Notes under the pieces: model-generated | Database searches by the model: none | Seen by the model: the letters and a program-made list of their open reading frames with translations, nothing else | What the model was told of the DNA's origin: nothing | Shown: positions 14,091-28,100 of the stretch, piece by piece | Layout: every line of letters begins with the position of its first letter | How positions within the stretch are numbered: position 1 is the stretch's first letter | Origin: Phaseolus vulgaris | Lineage: Eukaryota; Streptophyta; Magnoliopsida; Fabales; Fabaceae | DNA length: 64,000 bases | Assembly: GCF_000499845.2 (NCBI RefSeq) | Contig: NC_023756.2 | Span: 5,933,452 to 5,997,451 of the forward strand | Direction of reading: 5' to 3' | Position numbers and translations under genes: made by a program

Positions 14091-15910
14091 CTGTAACATC
14101 CCTAGATTTTCTCACATCTAAAAACTAAAATCTGTATAAAATATTAAAAAGAAAATATAAACATAATACAAATATGTCCACCACTCTTTCTTAAAATGTT
14201 ACAAAACATATCTCTCTTCATAAAACTTTAATATCTACATAAAATTAAAACAAATATTCAAATTTCAACTAAAATAATTTCATCATCCAGCTTCTCACTG
14301 AGAAGGAGCTCAATCACCTGTAACATCATCTGCTCCCGTGTAAATACACAATCATCACAGATAAGAAACAACACAAACAAATAACAGGGTAAGCTAGCCA
14401 TATAAAACGAAATTCTATAAAATTTCACTTTGAAATTAATAAAACATAAATCATCAAGCCTCATACAAATTCTCAAATCATCAAGTGTATATTAAAATTT
14501 AATATTCCTCTTTCACATGTCAGACTTCCACTGACTCATCTCACATAGACACTTGACTCTACTTCCGGAAGACTCGTGCGTTGACTTAGACTCAGAGATC
14601 GGCACCTGTCATACTAAATCACTGTGAAATCCACACAGCTATGCGCATAAATAATCTCATTATCATCTCTCTCTTAGTATGACAGGGTTAACTCATATAA
14701 CAGGTCAAGTTAGTTATCTTTCAAACAACTTACCCATCCATATGAACCTCCTTCGACTCTCACCACCTGAATAACTTCATCTATATGATTCCATTATCTC
14801 AATAGAGTCAGGATATCTCCTTCTAGACGAATCCCTAGTCAATGCACATCCTAAACAATCCTGACACGGTATTTTCTTTCCTGAAAATAATATGTCTTGA
14901 TCTTACTTTCACATCATTGCACACTTCATTTAACACATCAATACACCATTCAATCATAATATATAATTTAAACTTTCTAACAATCAAAATATATCCAAAA
15001 AGTTATTTAACGATAGTAATCCAAAATAAACTATGCTAAAATAATAATAATAGCAATACCCATATATGTATACAAAATTTTGGATTGATCGAAAATATTT
15101 TAGGTTGATCGAAATTACACCAGAGAGCACCCAGAAATTTTGGATTGAACGAAAATATTTTAGGTTGATCAAAATTACACCAGAGAGCACCTAGGAATTT
15201 TGGATTGAACGAAAATATTTTAGGTTGATCGAAATTACACCAGAGAGCACCCATGAATTTTGGATTGAACGAAAATATTTTAGTTTGATCGAAATTACAC
15301 TAGAGAGCACCCAGAAATTTTGGATTGAACGAAAATATTTTAGGTTGATCGAAATCACACCAGAGAGCACCCAAAAACAAAGTCCCTGCTATAGCTAAAA
15401 TTACTCTAATCAACATCAAACAACCAATACTCAACAACATTATAATTGTATAACAACAACCATATATCAAATTTCACCTTCAAATCTTCTAGCCTAGTGT
15501 TCTATTGGAAATTAAGGCTAGCTTCCCTTACCTGAAAATTAGCAGATATACGCTAAAAGCTCCAAATCTACCAAGAACTTAAAGGTAACTTAACCTGCAC
15601 CACAGAGTCCTAATAAAAAATCTAACTATATCACTAGGACCATGAGCTAACAAAGATTAACCCTGAAGCTAAAAAGGTCGCATGCAAACCAAAGACAAAA
15701 ACAACCTAACAAGTTCAAAATTTGACTAAAAAAGAAGAGCAAAAATGAACTTACTCTATCAGAGATTCTGATCGGGCATTCTTGTAGTACTCACTACCAG
15801 GAGTCTGATGATGGACTCTGATCGTCGAACTGATGAACGAGAAAGTCAAAATCTTAGAGAGAAAAGAGAGAAAAGAAAAGAACTTTCTAGAAAGATGGTG
15901 GTTCTTTTTA
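14091..15910. other. Non-coding repeat-like segment containing the minisatellite
   Basis: Opens with tgtaacatccctagattttc, a terminus often seen on plant LTR or non-autonomous elements, and is richer in GC than its flanks to about 15900 (agaaagatggtggttcttt). No conserved protein is visible. It may be a non-coding retroelement with a tandem array in its interior, but no second terminus was found. Confidence 0.35.
15075..15374. repeat. 60-bp minisatellite, 5 copies
   Basis: The unit starts aattttggattgaacgaaaa and includes a ttttaggttgatcgaaatta core and an accagagagcaccca end. The period is exactly 60 bp, so every copy lines up; copies differ at only 1-4 positions. Because 60 is a multiple of three, the minus strand is open across three units as a 20-residue repeat (GALWCNFDQPKIFSFNPKFL). 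There is no start context or gene around it, so I treat the ORF as a by-product. Confidence 0.95.
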
Positions 15911-17429
15911 AAATGAAACCTGAATAACAAAATTTATATTTATATACTCTTTTAAATTTAATAATAAAATATTCAGATGTCATTCTAATTTTACCACTTC
16001 TACTCCAAGACTATCTTTCTCAATCCTTACATTTACTATACTAAACACAAAATATATTAATACACTAAATCGATTGTTTATCCATCTAAATTATATAAAT
16101 TTAGTATATATTATCATTAAATTAAGTTTTCATTATATATATATATATTTTTAAAGTAGATGATATTATATATTATGAAAAAGTCCAATCATGACATTAG
16201 AATCTTTAGATGTGGTGGAGATGACGTGGCAATTAGAGGATATATGCACGTGAGTGTGAGACCTTTTTGGTTTGACTATTGGAGTTTTTATTATTGTAGA
16301 ACTCTCTCTCACCCAATATTAACTTAAATTTATTGACCAGTTTAAATTATTCTAATTTTTAAATATTTTTTTTTTATTAAGTATTCTCATAAATATTAGT
16401 GTAGATCTAACCATCAATGTTTAAATTGGGAAGCCTTTTCAATAAAACATTTTTAAAATTCTCACGTGCATGGGACATGTGGAGTAAATTGTTAGAAAAA
16501 TTTATTTCTTTATCAATCCAAACATAGCCACACTTGTTACACACATCTCACTCACTTCCTCTGTTTTTTAATCACTTACAAATTTCATTAATTCTTTATC
16601 AAACAAACTAAACTAAGTTATTTCAGCAATAATTATAAAAAAATTACTTTTCATCCTTCTTTATTTTTCGTAATTTAACACTTTAACAATTTAACTATTA
16701 AATTAAAAAAGTAAAAATGAAAGTAAGTGTTACACTTGAATAGTATATATTATGGTGTAATCCTAATTTTCCAAAAAAAAAGTTTGGAAAACTAGAAGTG
16801 TATATTTATTATTGTGCATGACGTGCAACACCATATATTATTGTACAAAATAAGATCATAAAATTTTTAAGCATTTACACTCCCAATAACATGCATATAT
16901 AAGTCAACACATACATATATCAATATAACATTACATTAACATAATAAATTATAATTGATCTTCACTTTCAATCAAGAATAAAAAAATATTTAATTTGCAT
17001 ATTAGAGAAATAGTATCATTTGTTACACTATACACCTTTAAAAAAACTTATATTAACTATATTTGGTTGGAGATTAACATTTAACTCATTATAGACATAT
17101 CATAAAATTCATCTGCCCAACTTCCTATGATAAGGTACTTCATTCACATATTTTGTAATAATTTTGATGGACAATTTTTTTTTATTTTCTCATCATATCT
17201 TAATTTATTCTATTAGATTATCAATAAAACATATTATTTTTTAATGGGTTTTGTATTTAATACTACAAACATTAGGACAACAATATCCACGACATCCAAA
17301 TGACACGCCCATATTCATGAGGTTGATCACTTTAAATTGTACTAAAACTAATATGTTAATCTTTATTAAGAGTTCAATAATTTTAAGTTATGTCATCATA
17401 GATGGATTTATATGAAGAATTTAATTGCT
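15911..17429. other. AT-rich intergenic, nothing recognised
   Basis: Contains a short AT microsatellite at about 16133-16150 and a cacgtg-containing stretch near 16246-16260 (gcacgtgag). No ORF worth noting. Confidence 0.5.
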
Positions 17430-17960
17430 CTAAATTTAATTTTTCTTTGAATTTCTTATACGAAGAAGTTAAAGGGACAAAAAGGCTCATTCTCAACTGA
17501 TCGATCAAGGAAAACCACCCTATCTAGTCCTGGGATCTGGTACTATAAAAATAAAGAAAAACTCGGGGTGTCAGTCTCAAACTCAAGGTTGAGCATAAAA
17601 GTCAAAAGGTCAATGATGCCTATCTATTTGGATGTAATTGAGTGAGACGTTTAAAACTCAAAGCATCCTAGCCAAAAAATCATTCAGGATAAATCGTACA
17701 TGAACATTTGTTATTAAACAAGAATAAAAGTAGAAGAAGTCAATGGACAAATCTTCTCCCCTATGACAAACTATATCATTGGCTTTGCATTTATGCATGG
17801 ATACAATGCTATTTGGCACATCATTGTCCAAGATGTCTACACTACTGACAAAAGACTGCAACATCGACATCCAATGGTACTTCCAAAAGTACTCCCTAAC
17901 CTTCCTAGCCCACCCAATCATAGTCTTTCAAAGGTGGAGCATTGCTCTATGCCAGTTCCT
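17430..17960 (-). pseudogene. Degenerate plant retrotransposon gag-like relic
   Basis: The minus strand reads FFYFYSCLITNVHVRFILND, then DFLARML, then in another frame LTQLHPNR, and further on GWFSLIDQ with LFVPLTSSYKKFKE. These match the order of conserved blocks in the gag-like proteins of many plant retrotransposons (FxxYSCLF..VRFPF..F ... TQLHPNSWA ... WVSL ... SSYKxFK). Stops and frame changes separate them. The plus-strand ORFs here are antisense shadows. Confidence 0.6.
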
Positions 17961-19168
17961 CAATTGTGGAAGCCGAGGAAGGCAGAACACCATCCTCACT
18001 GACAAGGTCTTCGAAACCCAAGCCTCCATTAATTCAAGAAGATTCGGTATTGTTTCCATAATCATTATCATCTGATCTAGGTAAATCCATGTACCCTAGA
18101 TGTGCTCCCCTCAAACTCACTTGAAAAGGAACTAGAAGGGAAAGACATGGTTTACCTCTCGAATCATCTCTCTAACCGGTGTACATTTGGACGATAATGG
18201 ATATAACATAGGGTAAACGTCGAATCCACATGCTAGCCTATTTATAAGGAGTGAAATAGGGGAATTTGAACTGATGCAATCCTCAACTATTGGATCTTTT
18301 CATTGTGAATTGTCATGATCAAGAGGCCATTCACATCCTCTAATAGACTTGATAATCGAGGAGTTACTCTTTGTAGGCTACGCCTACTCAAGCTTGGAGG
18401 GCCAATATACCATATAGACTAATTACATGTTGGACAATAAAATAAATAATAAAGAAATGAATTTTTATTTCAAAGTCTTATTGTTACCGCTCGAGCTAGG
18501 GGCTAGTGTACTGCTGAGATGTCGATTTCTAACTCCAAATGCCGACATGCCGCTAGTATAGTGACACATGTTGGCATCTCGAATTCTTGTTGACAAACCA
18601 GTCATGTCAATCAGCTTATGAGATTATCGCGTAATTAACTAATTAACAATAATAAGGTGCTAATTTGTTTTGGGATCATCATTAAGAGAAATTGACCTTA
18701 CTTGAACCTAGATTAACTATTTGTACTCACAAGAGTCCAACTCAGATAATATGAATAGGTGTAATTGCTAAGGAAAATGTAATAAATCCTTAATAACTCA
18801 TTAAATAGTTGTACCTTGTAATTTACTTTAGTGTTTTTAGTGAAATTATGTATATACTTCCAAAATCAAAGATTGAAGACAAAAGACTAAAACATTTGTA
18901 ACGAGGCATTATAAGAAAGAACATAGAGAATTGTTCATTAAAAAAAAATTATATTTCCTTTAATGTTTTTTTCATTTCCTAGAGCTAATTTCTCATTCTT
19001 TATTATTTTCTACCCTTTATACTTTTTGTGATTTATCTCGTCTGTCATTTAATTTTCTAATAATTTATCTTGTCTTGTATTTTTAATTTATTGTCATTAG
19101 TTTCTTTTCACTTTACTACTTTTCGCTTTCCAAATTGATTTAATTATTTGTTTTTGCCTTTGACCTTT
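17961..19168. other. Intergenic, worn transposon-like sequence
   Basis: 17961-18620 is of higher GC with no clear protein match (gaggttactctttgtaggct, ggctagtgtactgctgagat). It probably extends the gag-like relic. After 18620 it becomes AT-rich up to the LINE target site. Confidence 0.35.
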
Positions 19169-19185
19169 GAGAAGTTTTATCATTT

Positions 19186-21783
19186 TTTTTCTCAGCAATA
19201 AATAAATTGAATAAAAGAGAGACACTTCAGGGGTGTCTCAACCCTTATACATTGAAAGCTCAAGGCCTTCTTCACTTCCACATTTGATTAATATCAAACT
19301 ACAGATAGGTCATAAAAATAACATAATAGGCTTCACATGCAACCAACAATACATTTCCATATTTCTAAATCTATACTACTAATCTTGTCTCAACAATGTC
19401 GTTTCACCCATCTAAGTAAATGTACAAAAAGTATCTTTGCCCTGTAAAGTCAATCTACATAATTATTCCTACAAAATCAGCAGAGTTACCTCTCTATCGT
19501 AGAGGTAGAATTAGTAGTGGCAGTTCAAATAACTAAATCACAATAATACTTCCTACATAAAGTAACACACAATAATAAAAAGACGCATGAATTACGCCCA
19601 CCGACCTCACTATCACCCCCCAATAAATAAATAAACATCTTCTTTCCACAATCTATTATTATCTATCTTTTCCACTTCTTTATTATTTTCTGGTATATTT
19701 TAGTCATTCCTTTTGCTCCATACACCACTGGGAGTAAGTAAACCTAGCTAGATTTTCTTTATTAGTTATCCATGACCGTGCCTTGAGTTGTGGCAATGTA
19801 AAGATCTCAGAACTATCAACTCTACCATTCTTAAAAATAATTAGATTTCTTTGTTTCCAGATTTTCCCTACTATTGTGATCCACATACATCCCCACAATC
19901 TGTTTATATTGTGTTGCCCAACTTAACTTAAAAAGCATAAAGTGAGCTCTAGCTTCCCAATGATACACCGTACTCTCCCTTATCCACTGTCTACACATTC
20001 ACCATATCCTCCATGCAACTATACACTTAAAGAAAACATTATTCCATGTTTCCTCTTCTTCCCCGCACGTAACACGGACATTGCTTTCCAATCCTACCCT
20101 TCTCTTTTCTAGACTAACCTTGTTGGAAGTCTATCTGCAAGAACTCTCCAAGCAGTCGTCATCATAGAAGGTAAGGCCTTAATGCTCCATAAAAACTCAT
20201 ATAACAATCTTAAGTCTCCCTCTACCTCCATTCTTAATCTCTTGTAGGATGAGCTAATCGTGTATATTAGTTTTTCACCTGCCTTCCATACCCAATGATC
20301 CCCTATTCCTTGTGTTAAGGTTTTGTCATCAATGAGTTGCTTTAAATTATTCTCCTCACCCACTTCACCTTCAAATAAAGTTTGTCTCCACTCCATCTTC
20401 TAACTCCATTTATTATTGTCCCACCCACCTATCTGAGAAAGACAGGTTGTTTTATCTGAGGAAATTGAAAAAAGTCTCGAGAATTTAGAACATAGAGCTT
20501 TTGTATTTATCCACTTATCCTTCCAGAATCGAATTAATTTTATGTCTCCTATTCTCCAGGTGACATTATCTTCAAATTCGTTCCCCCATTCCTCTGCCAG
20601 CCAAAGTCTCTTTAAGTCCTTCCACTAAAGAGATTCCTTCGAAGCTATACCATTTTTCTTTAGTTTTCTCCATCCTCTATACTTTGATTCTAGGATTTCT
20701 TTCCATACTCCCCCCTCATTTGACTATAAACGCTAAATACATTTTCCTAGCAGAGCATCATTGAAGAGCCTTATATGTTTTACTCCTAAACCTCCTTCCT
20801 CTCTGGTTTCACAAACTTTTTCCCATGTAACCCATGCTATCTTCTTTCCATTCTTCCCCCAATCCCATAGAAAACTTTGGATTTTCTTTATTGTATTCAC
20901 CACAAATACAGGCATCTTGAAGAATAATGACAACACCAATTTAATCATGCAAACTCTTCCTGCCAGAGATAAAAATTTTCCTTTCCATCTATCCAACATT
21001 TTCCTGATCTTGTCAATCATTTTCCCCCAGAAGCTAACTCTCTGATGGTTTCCACCCACCTCCATTCCCAGATACGAAAAAAAAGGGTGTTCATTAACAC
21101 ACAATTAAGTATCGATGCATACACGCGCATTTGGTGTTGATTAATACCCACCTCGCTGAGTCGACTCTTTGAAAATTTAACTTTGACCCTTGATGCCATC
21201 TCGAAGCAACATAACATAGACTTTATAACTATTATGCTCTGGACATTATCCTTACAAAAAAATAATGTGTCATTTGCATAGTGTAGCATATTAACCTTAA
21301 CTCTTTTGGTTCCGACCTCCACACTTTGTAGCATATCCTTAGCAACAACTTGCCTAACTGCTCCTGCCAATCCCTCTGCCACTGTTAAGAAAAGGAATGG
21401 AGCAAGAGGGTCACCTTGTCTAAGACCCTTTCCAGGCTTGAATTCTATTGTTGGACTTCCATTCACTAAAACAGAGATCGAAGATGACTCAAGACATGCT
21501 TTTATCCATCTAATCCATTTAGGCTCAAACCCTAGTATGTATAGTATATAGTAAAAGAAATCCTACCGTACCGAATCATATGTTTTTTAATAATATTCCA
21601 ATTTTAAAAATAAGCATTTTTTATTTTTTCATTATAACCTCCTCCAGAGTCTCATTAACTATCAGCACATTGTCCATAAGGCCCCTCACTTCTAAAAAAA
21701 CTGTTTTTCTTGAGTCGATAATCTTTTATAACACTCCTTTGAGTCTCCTTAAGAGTAACTTAGATACAACTTTATAGATACCA
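19186..21783 (-). mobile_element. 5'-truncated LINE (non-LTR retrotransposon) with 17-bp target-site duplication
   Basis: The element is bounded by identical copies of gagaagttttatcattt at 19169-19185 and 21784-21800. On the minus strand it ends in a short A run (19186-19190, TTTTT on plus), as expected for target-primed insertion. The interior encodes the C-terminal part of LINE ORF2: an IYKVVSKLL..RL start (about 21780), VNGSPTIEFKPGKGLRQGDP, the palm motif YANDTLFF, a SYLGMEVGG..R..FW block, and the C-terminal reverse-transcriptase zinc region with W..QRN. The endonuclease domain is absent, so the copy was truncated at insertion. Confidence 0.92.
19700..21781 (-). pseudogene. LINE ORF2 relic (RT plus C-terminal domain)
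   Basis: The reading order on the minus strand is RT fingers (21781-21550, several stops), palm (21540-21017), thumb/connection (21104-20733), then a WRQTLFEGE ... WSIKALPSMMTTAWRVLADRLPTR block (20396-20109) and a final W..IWKQRN segment (19898-19704). The catalytic YADD is YAND (codons 21280-21269), so the first Asp is lost. Several frameshifts are present. The copy cannot be active. Confidence 0.88.
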
Positions 21784-21800
21784 GAGAAGTTTTATCATTT

Positions 21801-22821
21801 CCTAATAATTTTTCAGATTTTACTATACTTATTCATTTATGTATATCCTTCTTTTTATAACTTTTTTCAAAACTTCTTTTAATCATGTCAAACGGCCTCA
21901 ACATAAAATTGATTATATATACGGTTATGACTCAATTATACACAATGAATTTTACTTATATGAAAGAAGTAATTATAAAGAATCAATATGCCTAATTAAT
22001 CTGATTAAAGAAATTAATTATATTAATGTGCTTCATTAATACGATTTTAGTTAATGTATAACAAATTTAACATACATCCAAATTGAAAATTATAGTATTA
22101 TTAGCCTAAATAAAAAATGTTTATTTATTTAATATCCGAAAATTTGCATCCATATCCATATAATTTGATAGATCATCTTGTATAAAATGAAATAACTTCT
22201 TAATTAAGAATAAAGAAAATCAAACATAATCATTTAAAGCGCAATTCAATTTTTCTTATAATTTTTTATTCTACAAAAATACAAAAAACCATGGATGTGA
22301 TTCATTAAACAACTAACAACCTTGTACAGTTTTATGATTTTTTTTTCATAAATTTAATGAATAAAAAAATATATATAAAGTGTTATTAACATATTGAGAA
22401 GCAGAGAGAAAATCAAATTATCTTTAACAACTTAAAAGAAAATATTACCTCCATTTTAATTATTCCATTTTATAAGAAATAAATATTTAAGATATATAAC
22501 GACTAATTTTTGTAGAGTTATTTTTTTTTAAAACAACTTGAAATCTAAATATATAAATAGAAAATGATATATGTATAACATTTATTATGTTCCATAAATA
22601 TTAACTAATAAAATGAATAGTATTGCTAAATGATTATATATACAAACTATTTACTATGATCCATGCATTTAATGTTCCACAGTTCAAGAATGAGGATTTT
22701 TTCTGCAAACAAAAATAAATGACAGTTCAATTAACAATAATTTATAAACCTAATATAAAAAATAAATAAAAACAAAGAATCACAACTCATACACAACTTT
22801 AATAAATCACTTTACACACAT
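21801..22821. other. AT-rich promoter-proximal region of TBL-B
   Basis: About 1 kb between the LINE insertion and the TATA-like box of TBL-B. No coding signal. The LINE therefore sits about 1.1 kb upstream of the start codon. Confidence 0.5.
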
Positions 22822-22828
22822 TATAAAG
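22822..22828 (+). promoter_or_regulatory. TATA-like box of TBL-B
   Basis: TATAAAG lies 73 nt before the preferred ATG (22901) and only 10 nt before the alternative ATG (22838). With a usual plant spacing of about 30 nt, transcription would start near 22855, inside a CT-rich leader. That would exclude the upstream ATG from the mRNA. Confidence 0.5.
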
Positions 22829-22900
22829 AACAAGTTAATGACCCTATCCTATTTCCCTCTTCTTCTTCTTCTGTCTCTTTCTCTTCTCTCATTCTCCATC

Positions 22901-25130
22901 ATGAAGTTCCAAGACAGTGAGCATCTCTTTGGGAACACCACCACCCCAAAGCACATGATCCCAAAAGTGACCTTCATAGCAATTTTGGTGATCCTAGCAC
23001 TTGCAATCACCCCTCTGTGGTACCCTTTTTTGAGCTATCATTCATCATCACTCTTGAAGATGAAGAACAACAAGTACAAGCACATTGAAGCATCTACTCA
23101 TGATGAGGATATGGCACACAGCAACCTTCCCTCAACACATGTGGAGATGTGTGACATTTTCACAGGGGAGTGGGTGCCAAACCCTAAGGCACCATACTAC
23201 ACAAACAAGACTTGTTGGGCCATTCATGAACACCAGAATTGCATGAAGTATGGCAGACCTGACTCTGAGTTCATGAAGTGGAGATGGAAGCCCAGTGACT
23301 GTGAACTTCCCATATTCAACCCTTTTCAGTTCTTGGAAATTGTTAAGGGCAAATCCATGGCCTTTGTTGGTGACTCTGTGGGAAGGAATCAGATGCAGTC
23401 CATGATTTGTCTCCTTTCTAGGGTAAGTATTCCAACAACATCATCTACCTGCAAAATTCTAAGTTTCTGCATCCACAAGTAAAAAATATCATTAAAGAAA
23501 AAACATCATTAACATGCACAAATTATAATGTTATCCAATTTAAGGGTGGTTTTTTAATCAATATTGATATATAAGGGATAATTTATTCATAATTTATGGT
23601 ATATTTTTAGCATTTTTAAACCTTTTGAACACAGAATATTATTTTGAAAAATTTAAATCAGTAATAGTACTTCCATTGATGTGATGGTTCAGCATTATAT
23701 ACCAACTGTTTCTTTTAGATATATAGATGATAACTGATTAAACCTTAAATTTACAAATTTATGTATTTCTTTTTCTTTTATGATTTTACACAGTGTATAT
23801 AATTAATAAATAAAATCTATTTAATAAAAAAATATCTTGAGTGAGTGTGTCACATTTCTTTTCTTCACAAACCATTATTATCATCATCCATTGTTGTTTT
23901 CTCATTTGCTTTTTTTGTCTTTTTTCTATTTGATTTTTTGTGTATGTGTTTTGCTTTGGAGTCACGTAATTAATTAGGTATCTGATTACATTGCAAGCCT
24001 TAATTAACCTTTTTCTTTAACCAAAGTTTAAAGCCAAAAATGCTTTCATTCAATTAAACTCTTCTTCTCCTTTTTGTGCTTATGAGATTTTCACTCTAGG
24101 GAAAAGCAATCATTATTCTTCTGTGTGAAGTATCAAAAAGGTTCAAAGTCCAATACAAAAATTTCTAATTTTTTCTTAACCAAGACAATCCTTTACTGTG
24201 AAGTATTTATTGATAATTATTTTCTATTGAAAAATTAAGTATTTTTTTTTTCTAATTTTAAGAGATGAAATCTTTTTAAAAAAGGGAGAGAAAATAGTAA
24301 TATTCAAACAATGTACTTCTTGTATAGTTAATGAATATTTAATTTAACTCCTAATTAGAACATTATTCCAATACCTATTTAATAATGAAAAGGGTTATGT
24401 TAATTTTTTGAATATTATTGTTTAAAAAGGGTAATTAATTAAGTGACAGAAAGTGGTAAGATAGATATAGTAATGATAATGAAGGGTGCATGCCAAAAGG
24501 AATCGAATCTTTGGTCTGAAAACTCTGCTCACATGCAATGGTGTGTAGTGTAGTCAGTGTTTCTTCATTCGAATCAATAATAATTATCTGAGATCCATCT
24601 TTTTCTCTTACTTCCACTTATAACAATAAAATATTATATTTAACTAATAAAAATAAAAATAAATAAAATTTTAAAATAAAATAATAATATTATTGATTGC
24701 TAAGTACGAGTGTGAAACTATCATCATTCTTCTTCATCATATGCCCCTGGTTTTTGCTTTTGTCTACTTTTGAGTTCCCACAGATTTTATTTTTATTTTT
24801 ATTTTTTGTTCATTTTTTTTATTGATGGCAGACTGTGCAATGCAGAGGTACACTTTCCAAAACACTCGTGAATTGAGAGAGTTATTTATTACTTTCTTCA
24901 TTTAAAATTATAATTTTAAAATAATAGGGTTTCTTTTAGTTTTTTTAAACCTTTAACATCACTCTAAATTAAAAATATTATATTCAAGTAGTATACTAAA
25001 AGACTTAATAGTAGTGTATTGAACTGAGAAAATATTCGTTTTTTTCATTTCTAAAATAAATTATACATCTGAGAAAATATTTGTTTCTAATTTTTAAATA
25101 AATTATTGTTCATTTATAGAAATGCATCAT

Positions 25131-25172
<42 letters not shown>

Positions 25173-28100
25173 CAAAATGGAATCATCTCTTTTCAATCTT
25201 CCATTTGGAACTATGTGACACATTTTCATAATAAGATATTAACAAGAGATTGTTGATTATTGAGAAGATAAAATTAAACATTTTTTTATTGAAAAAATAA
25301 AATAAAAAACACGAAACCCTACAATGCCACTACAAAAATAGTTTAAGAATACAAATTTATGTCACCTAATCCATCCTTTAAGTCTACAACAAATAATAAT
25401 TGAATCCCTAACAAAGCTAAGTTAGTAGAAATGGTTGAAACGTCCCAATTAGAAGATATACACAAAGAAAAAAAAAACACAAAATTCTACTGTATATTAA
25501 TGCATAATGAAGCTTTCGTATTATTTCTCTTTTGGTATGTCCCACAAGTTTTGTCAAGAACATTTATCATCGTAAAAAAGTTCAACAAGTTACATAATTT
25601 TCTTTTGTTTCAAAAACTTAATATCATCACACTTTTTATATTATATATATGCACTTCTTAAGGTTAAAACACACTTATATTTCTGATAGGAGAGACTATC
25701 AAATGGTGAAAAAAAAAGAGAATGGTTAAATATAATTTAGGAAAATTTTAAGGAGTGTTGTTGTAATTTTTTATTTTTTTTTCATCTTTAGTAGTATTTC
25801 TTCTTTTAATTCTTTACCCAATTTAAATGAGATTTTTTAAAAGTATTTTTATTAATAAAAATAGTATTTTAATATGGTCTCATAAACATAATTTTTTAAA
25901 ATTGAAATAAACATTTTTTCAATTTGAAAATTTTTATATATAAAATCTATATTAAAATAATATTTTTATTTTTATTTTTATTGATAGCAAACTCTCACAA
26001 GACAATTTCTCATTGTAGAAAATATTTATATGGACATGCAGAGAAATATATATATATTTTTTTAATGTGGCTGTGTAATGTTTTTTAAAGTGTTTTTAAT
26101 TGGATCTTTGGATTATTAATTGGATGTTATGATTAAATATTGTGAGAGATATATATTATTGTCATTAATATCAGTGTACCTGCCAGCAAGCTGTGTCATA
26201 AATTGTCTTTGACCTGTTAACCCCTTCTGAATGGGACAAATATATTATTAAGGTTTAGATTAGACCCCAGTAGGTGAGATTATAAAAATTTAAATCATAA
26301 GGTGATTTTTTTATTATAAAAATATAATTATATATTCTATCATATAATCACTATAAAAGTCAATATATTTGAAGTTAATTATTCTCTCTATTCTGTTTTA
26401 AATGAAATATTTTTTCGAAAAGAAAAATATTTGTTCATTTTTCATTTTTAAAATTCAAAATAAAAGACCAACTTTAATTCACACAACTTATCTTCTATAA
26501 TAAAGTGATTTAGGGGTTGATTTGATAATGTGAGTTTTTACATGGAATAAATCATGCTAGAAGAGGAATATTTATATTATGTACTTAAAACATGTTTATT
26601 ATTATTTTCAACCATAAATAATATTTATTAATATTATGTTTAGAAAAAATAAAAATACACTCAAATAATTTTATTAATTACATCCTTCCGGTTGACTTGA
26701 AAAAATATAAATCTTCATAATTAAAAAATATATTTTTTTAAAAAGAGGTTTAAAAATGTAGGCTAAGTTTTGTTACATTTATAATATCATTAATAAAAAA
26801 AAAACGTAAAAGTGAATATGAGTGTAAAGTAGTTGTTGATGTTGTGTGACAAATCCAACTAACAACTCCTTTGGGCTTAAGGTGTTTGTTTGTGATAAAT
26901 GAATAATTGCTTTGTGGAATCTAATATGATAAACACATACTATGGGCCCTTTAATTATTTAAGTGGATAACTACAATAACAAATTTATAGAGTCGTTATT
27001 CACCAAAAAAATAAACACATATTATTATTATTATGTGTATAATCACCTAATTGTATGTTGCAATAAATTGGTATTTTTAGATGATAGAGACAATAATAAA
27101 AAGGAATTGTTCCCTCTATTTCAAAGAAATTATATTGTTTTTGTTTTTTTTCCCTAAATTATTTTATTTTTTAATGTTAAGAAAGCATATATTACCCTTT
27201 TTTTCAATTTTATCCTTTTCTTTCTACACTTCTGAATAGTTTTTTTTGTAAAATTGGTATTTATTTTCATTTAGGAAATAATTATTAAAGTATATAAAAG
27301 AAAGAATAATTTAATCTTATCATTAGTTTCTTGAATTTTACAAAGATATTATAATTTCTTTAATTTTTGAGCCTGAACTAGAAAAAGTTTTGAACATACA
27401 TTAACTTTCTCCTTTTATTTATTTATTTATTTATTTAATCTCATTATTTATTATAATTATTAATACTTTCTTTCTACTTTTTTTCTTCTTTTCAATCAAA
27501 CCAAAATGTAGTAGGCCTTCATTATTTTTCACATATATATATTAATTATTATTAGCTGTCAAATAATATATAATTAGCTATGTGCTGGATTATTCGATTT
27601 TGTAATACACATGCACCTTACTGGGGACAGAAATTTTTGGATCAAATTGCAATGATTATGACTGTGATGTTACTTTCGAATGTTTGGACTAAATTTAGAA
27701 AATTAAATTTCAGTACATAGTACATGGTACATATATTACATAGAAATAGACAGAGTCACACCAATTATAGAAATTTCAGGTTAAAATTATGCATATCTGC
27801 TTCTCCTATCTTTCTTATACTCAAAATGAAATATTATTACATGATTAATTAATTAAAAATTAATTAATAGTTAAAGTAATAGAATATGTATAAAATGTGT
27901 AAGTTTTCCTAGTAGATAATTTTATTGAAAGTTTAATGAAATCTTCTTAATGGTGATGAGGAGTGATTTCAATACTTTATATTAATATAATAAATTCTTG
28001 GGGGAGTTCATCTAATATAGTAATTAACAATTCAGTAAATATTATAAACTCATCATTATTTATAAAAAAGATAATTATTTAAGCTATGCATAAATTTGAT

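Noticed and set aside
15036..15254. Repetitive minus-strand ORF (20-residue units)
   Set aside because: Produced by the 60-bp period of the minisatellite. No gene context, no complete start or signal.
17763..18075. Plus-strand ORFs of 79 and 98 aa
   Set aside because: They are antisense to the gag-like blocks read on the minus strand.
24834..24850. Possible micro-exon in the TBL-B intron (atggcag|actgtgcaatgcagag|gtacac)
   Set aside because: Splice-like ends occur by chance, and the exon 1-exon 2 protein junction is already continuous and identical in position in all three paralogues.
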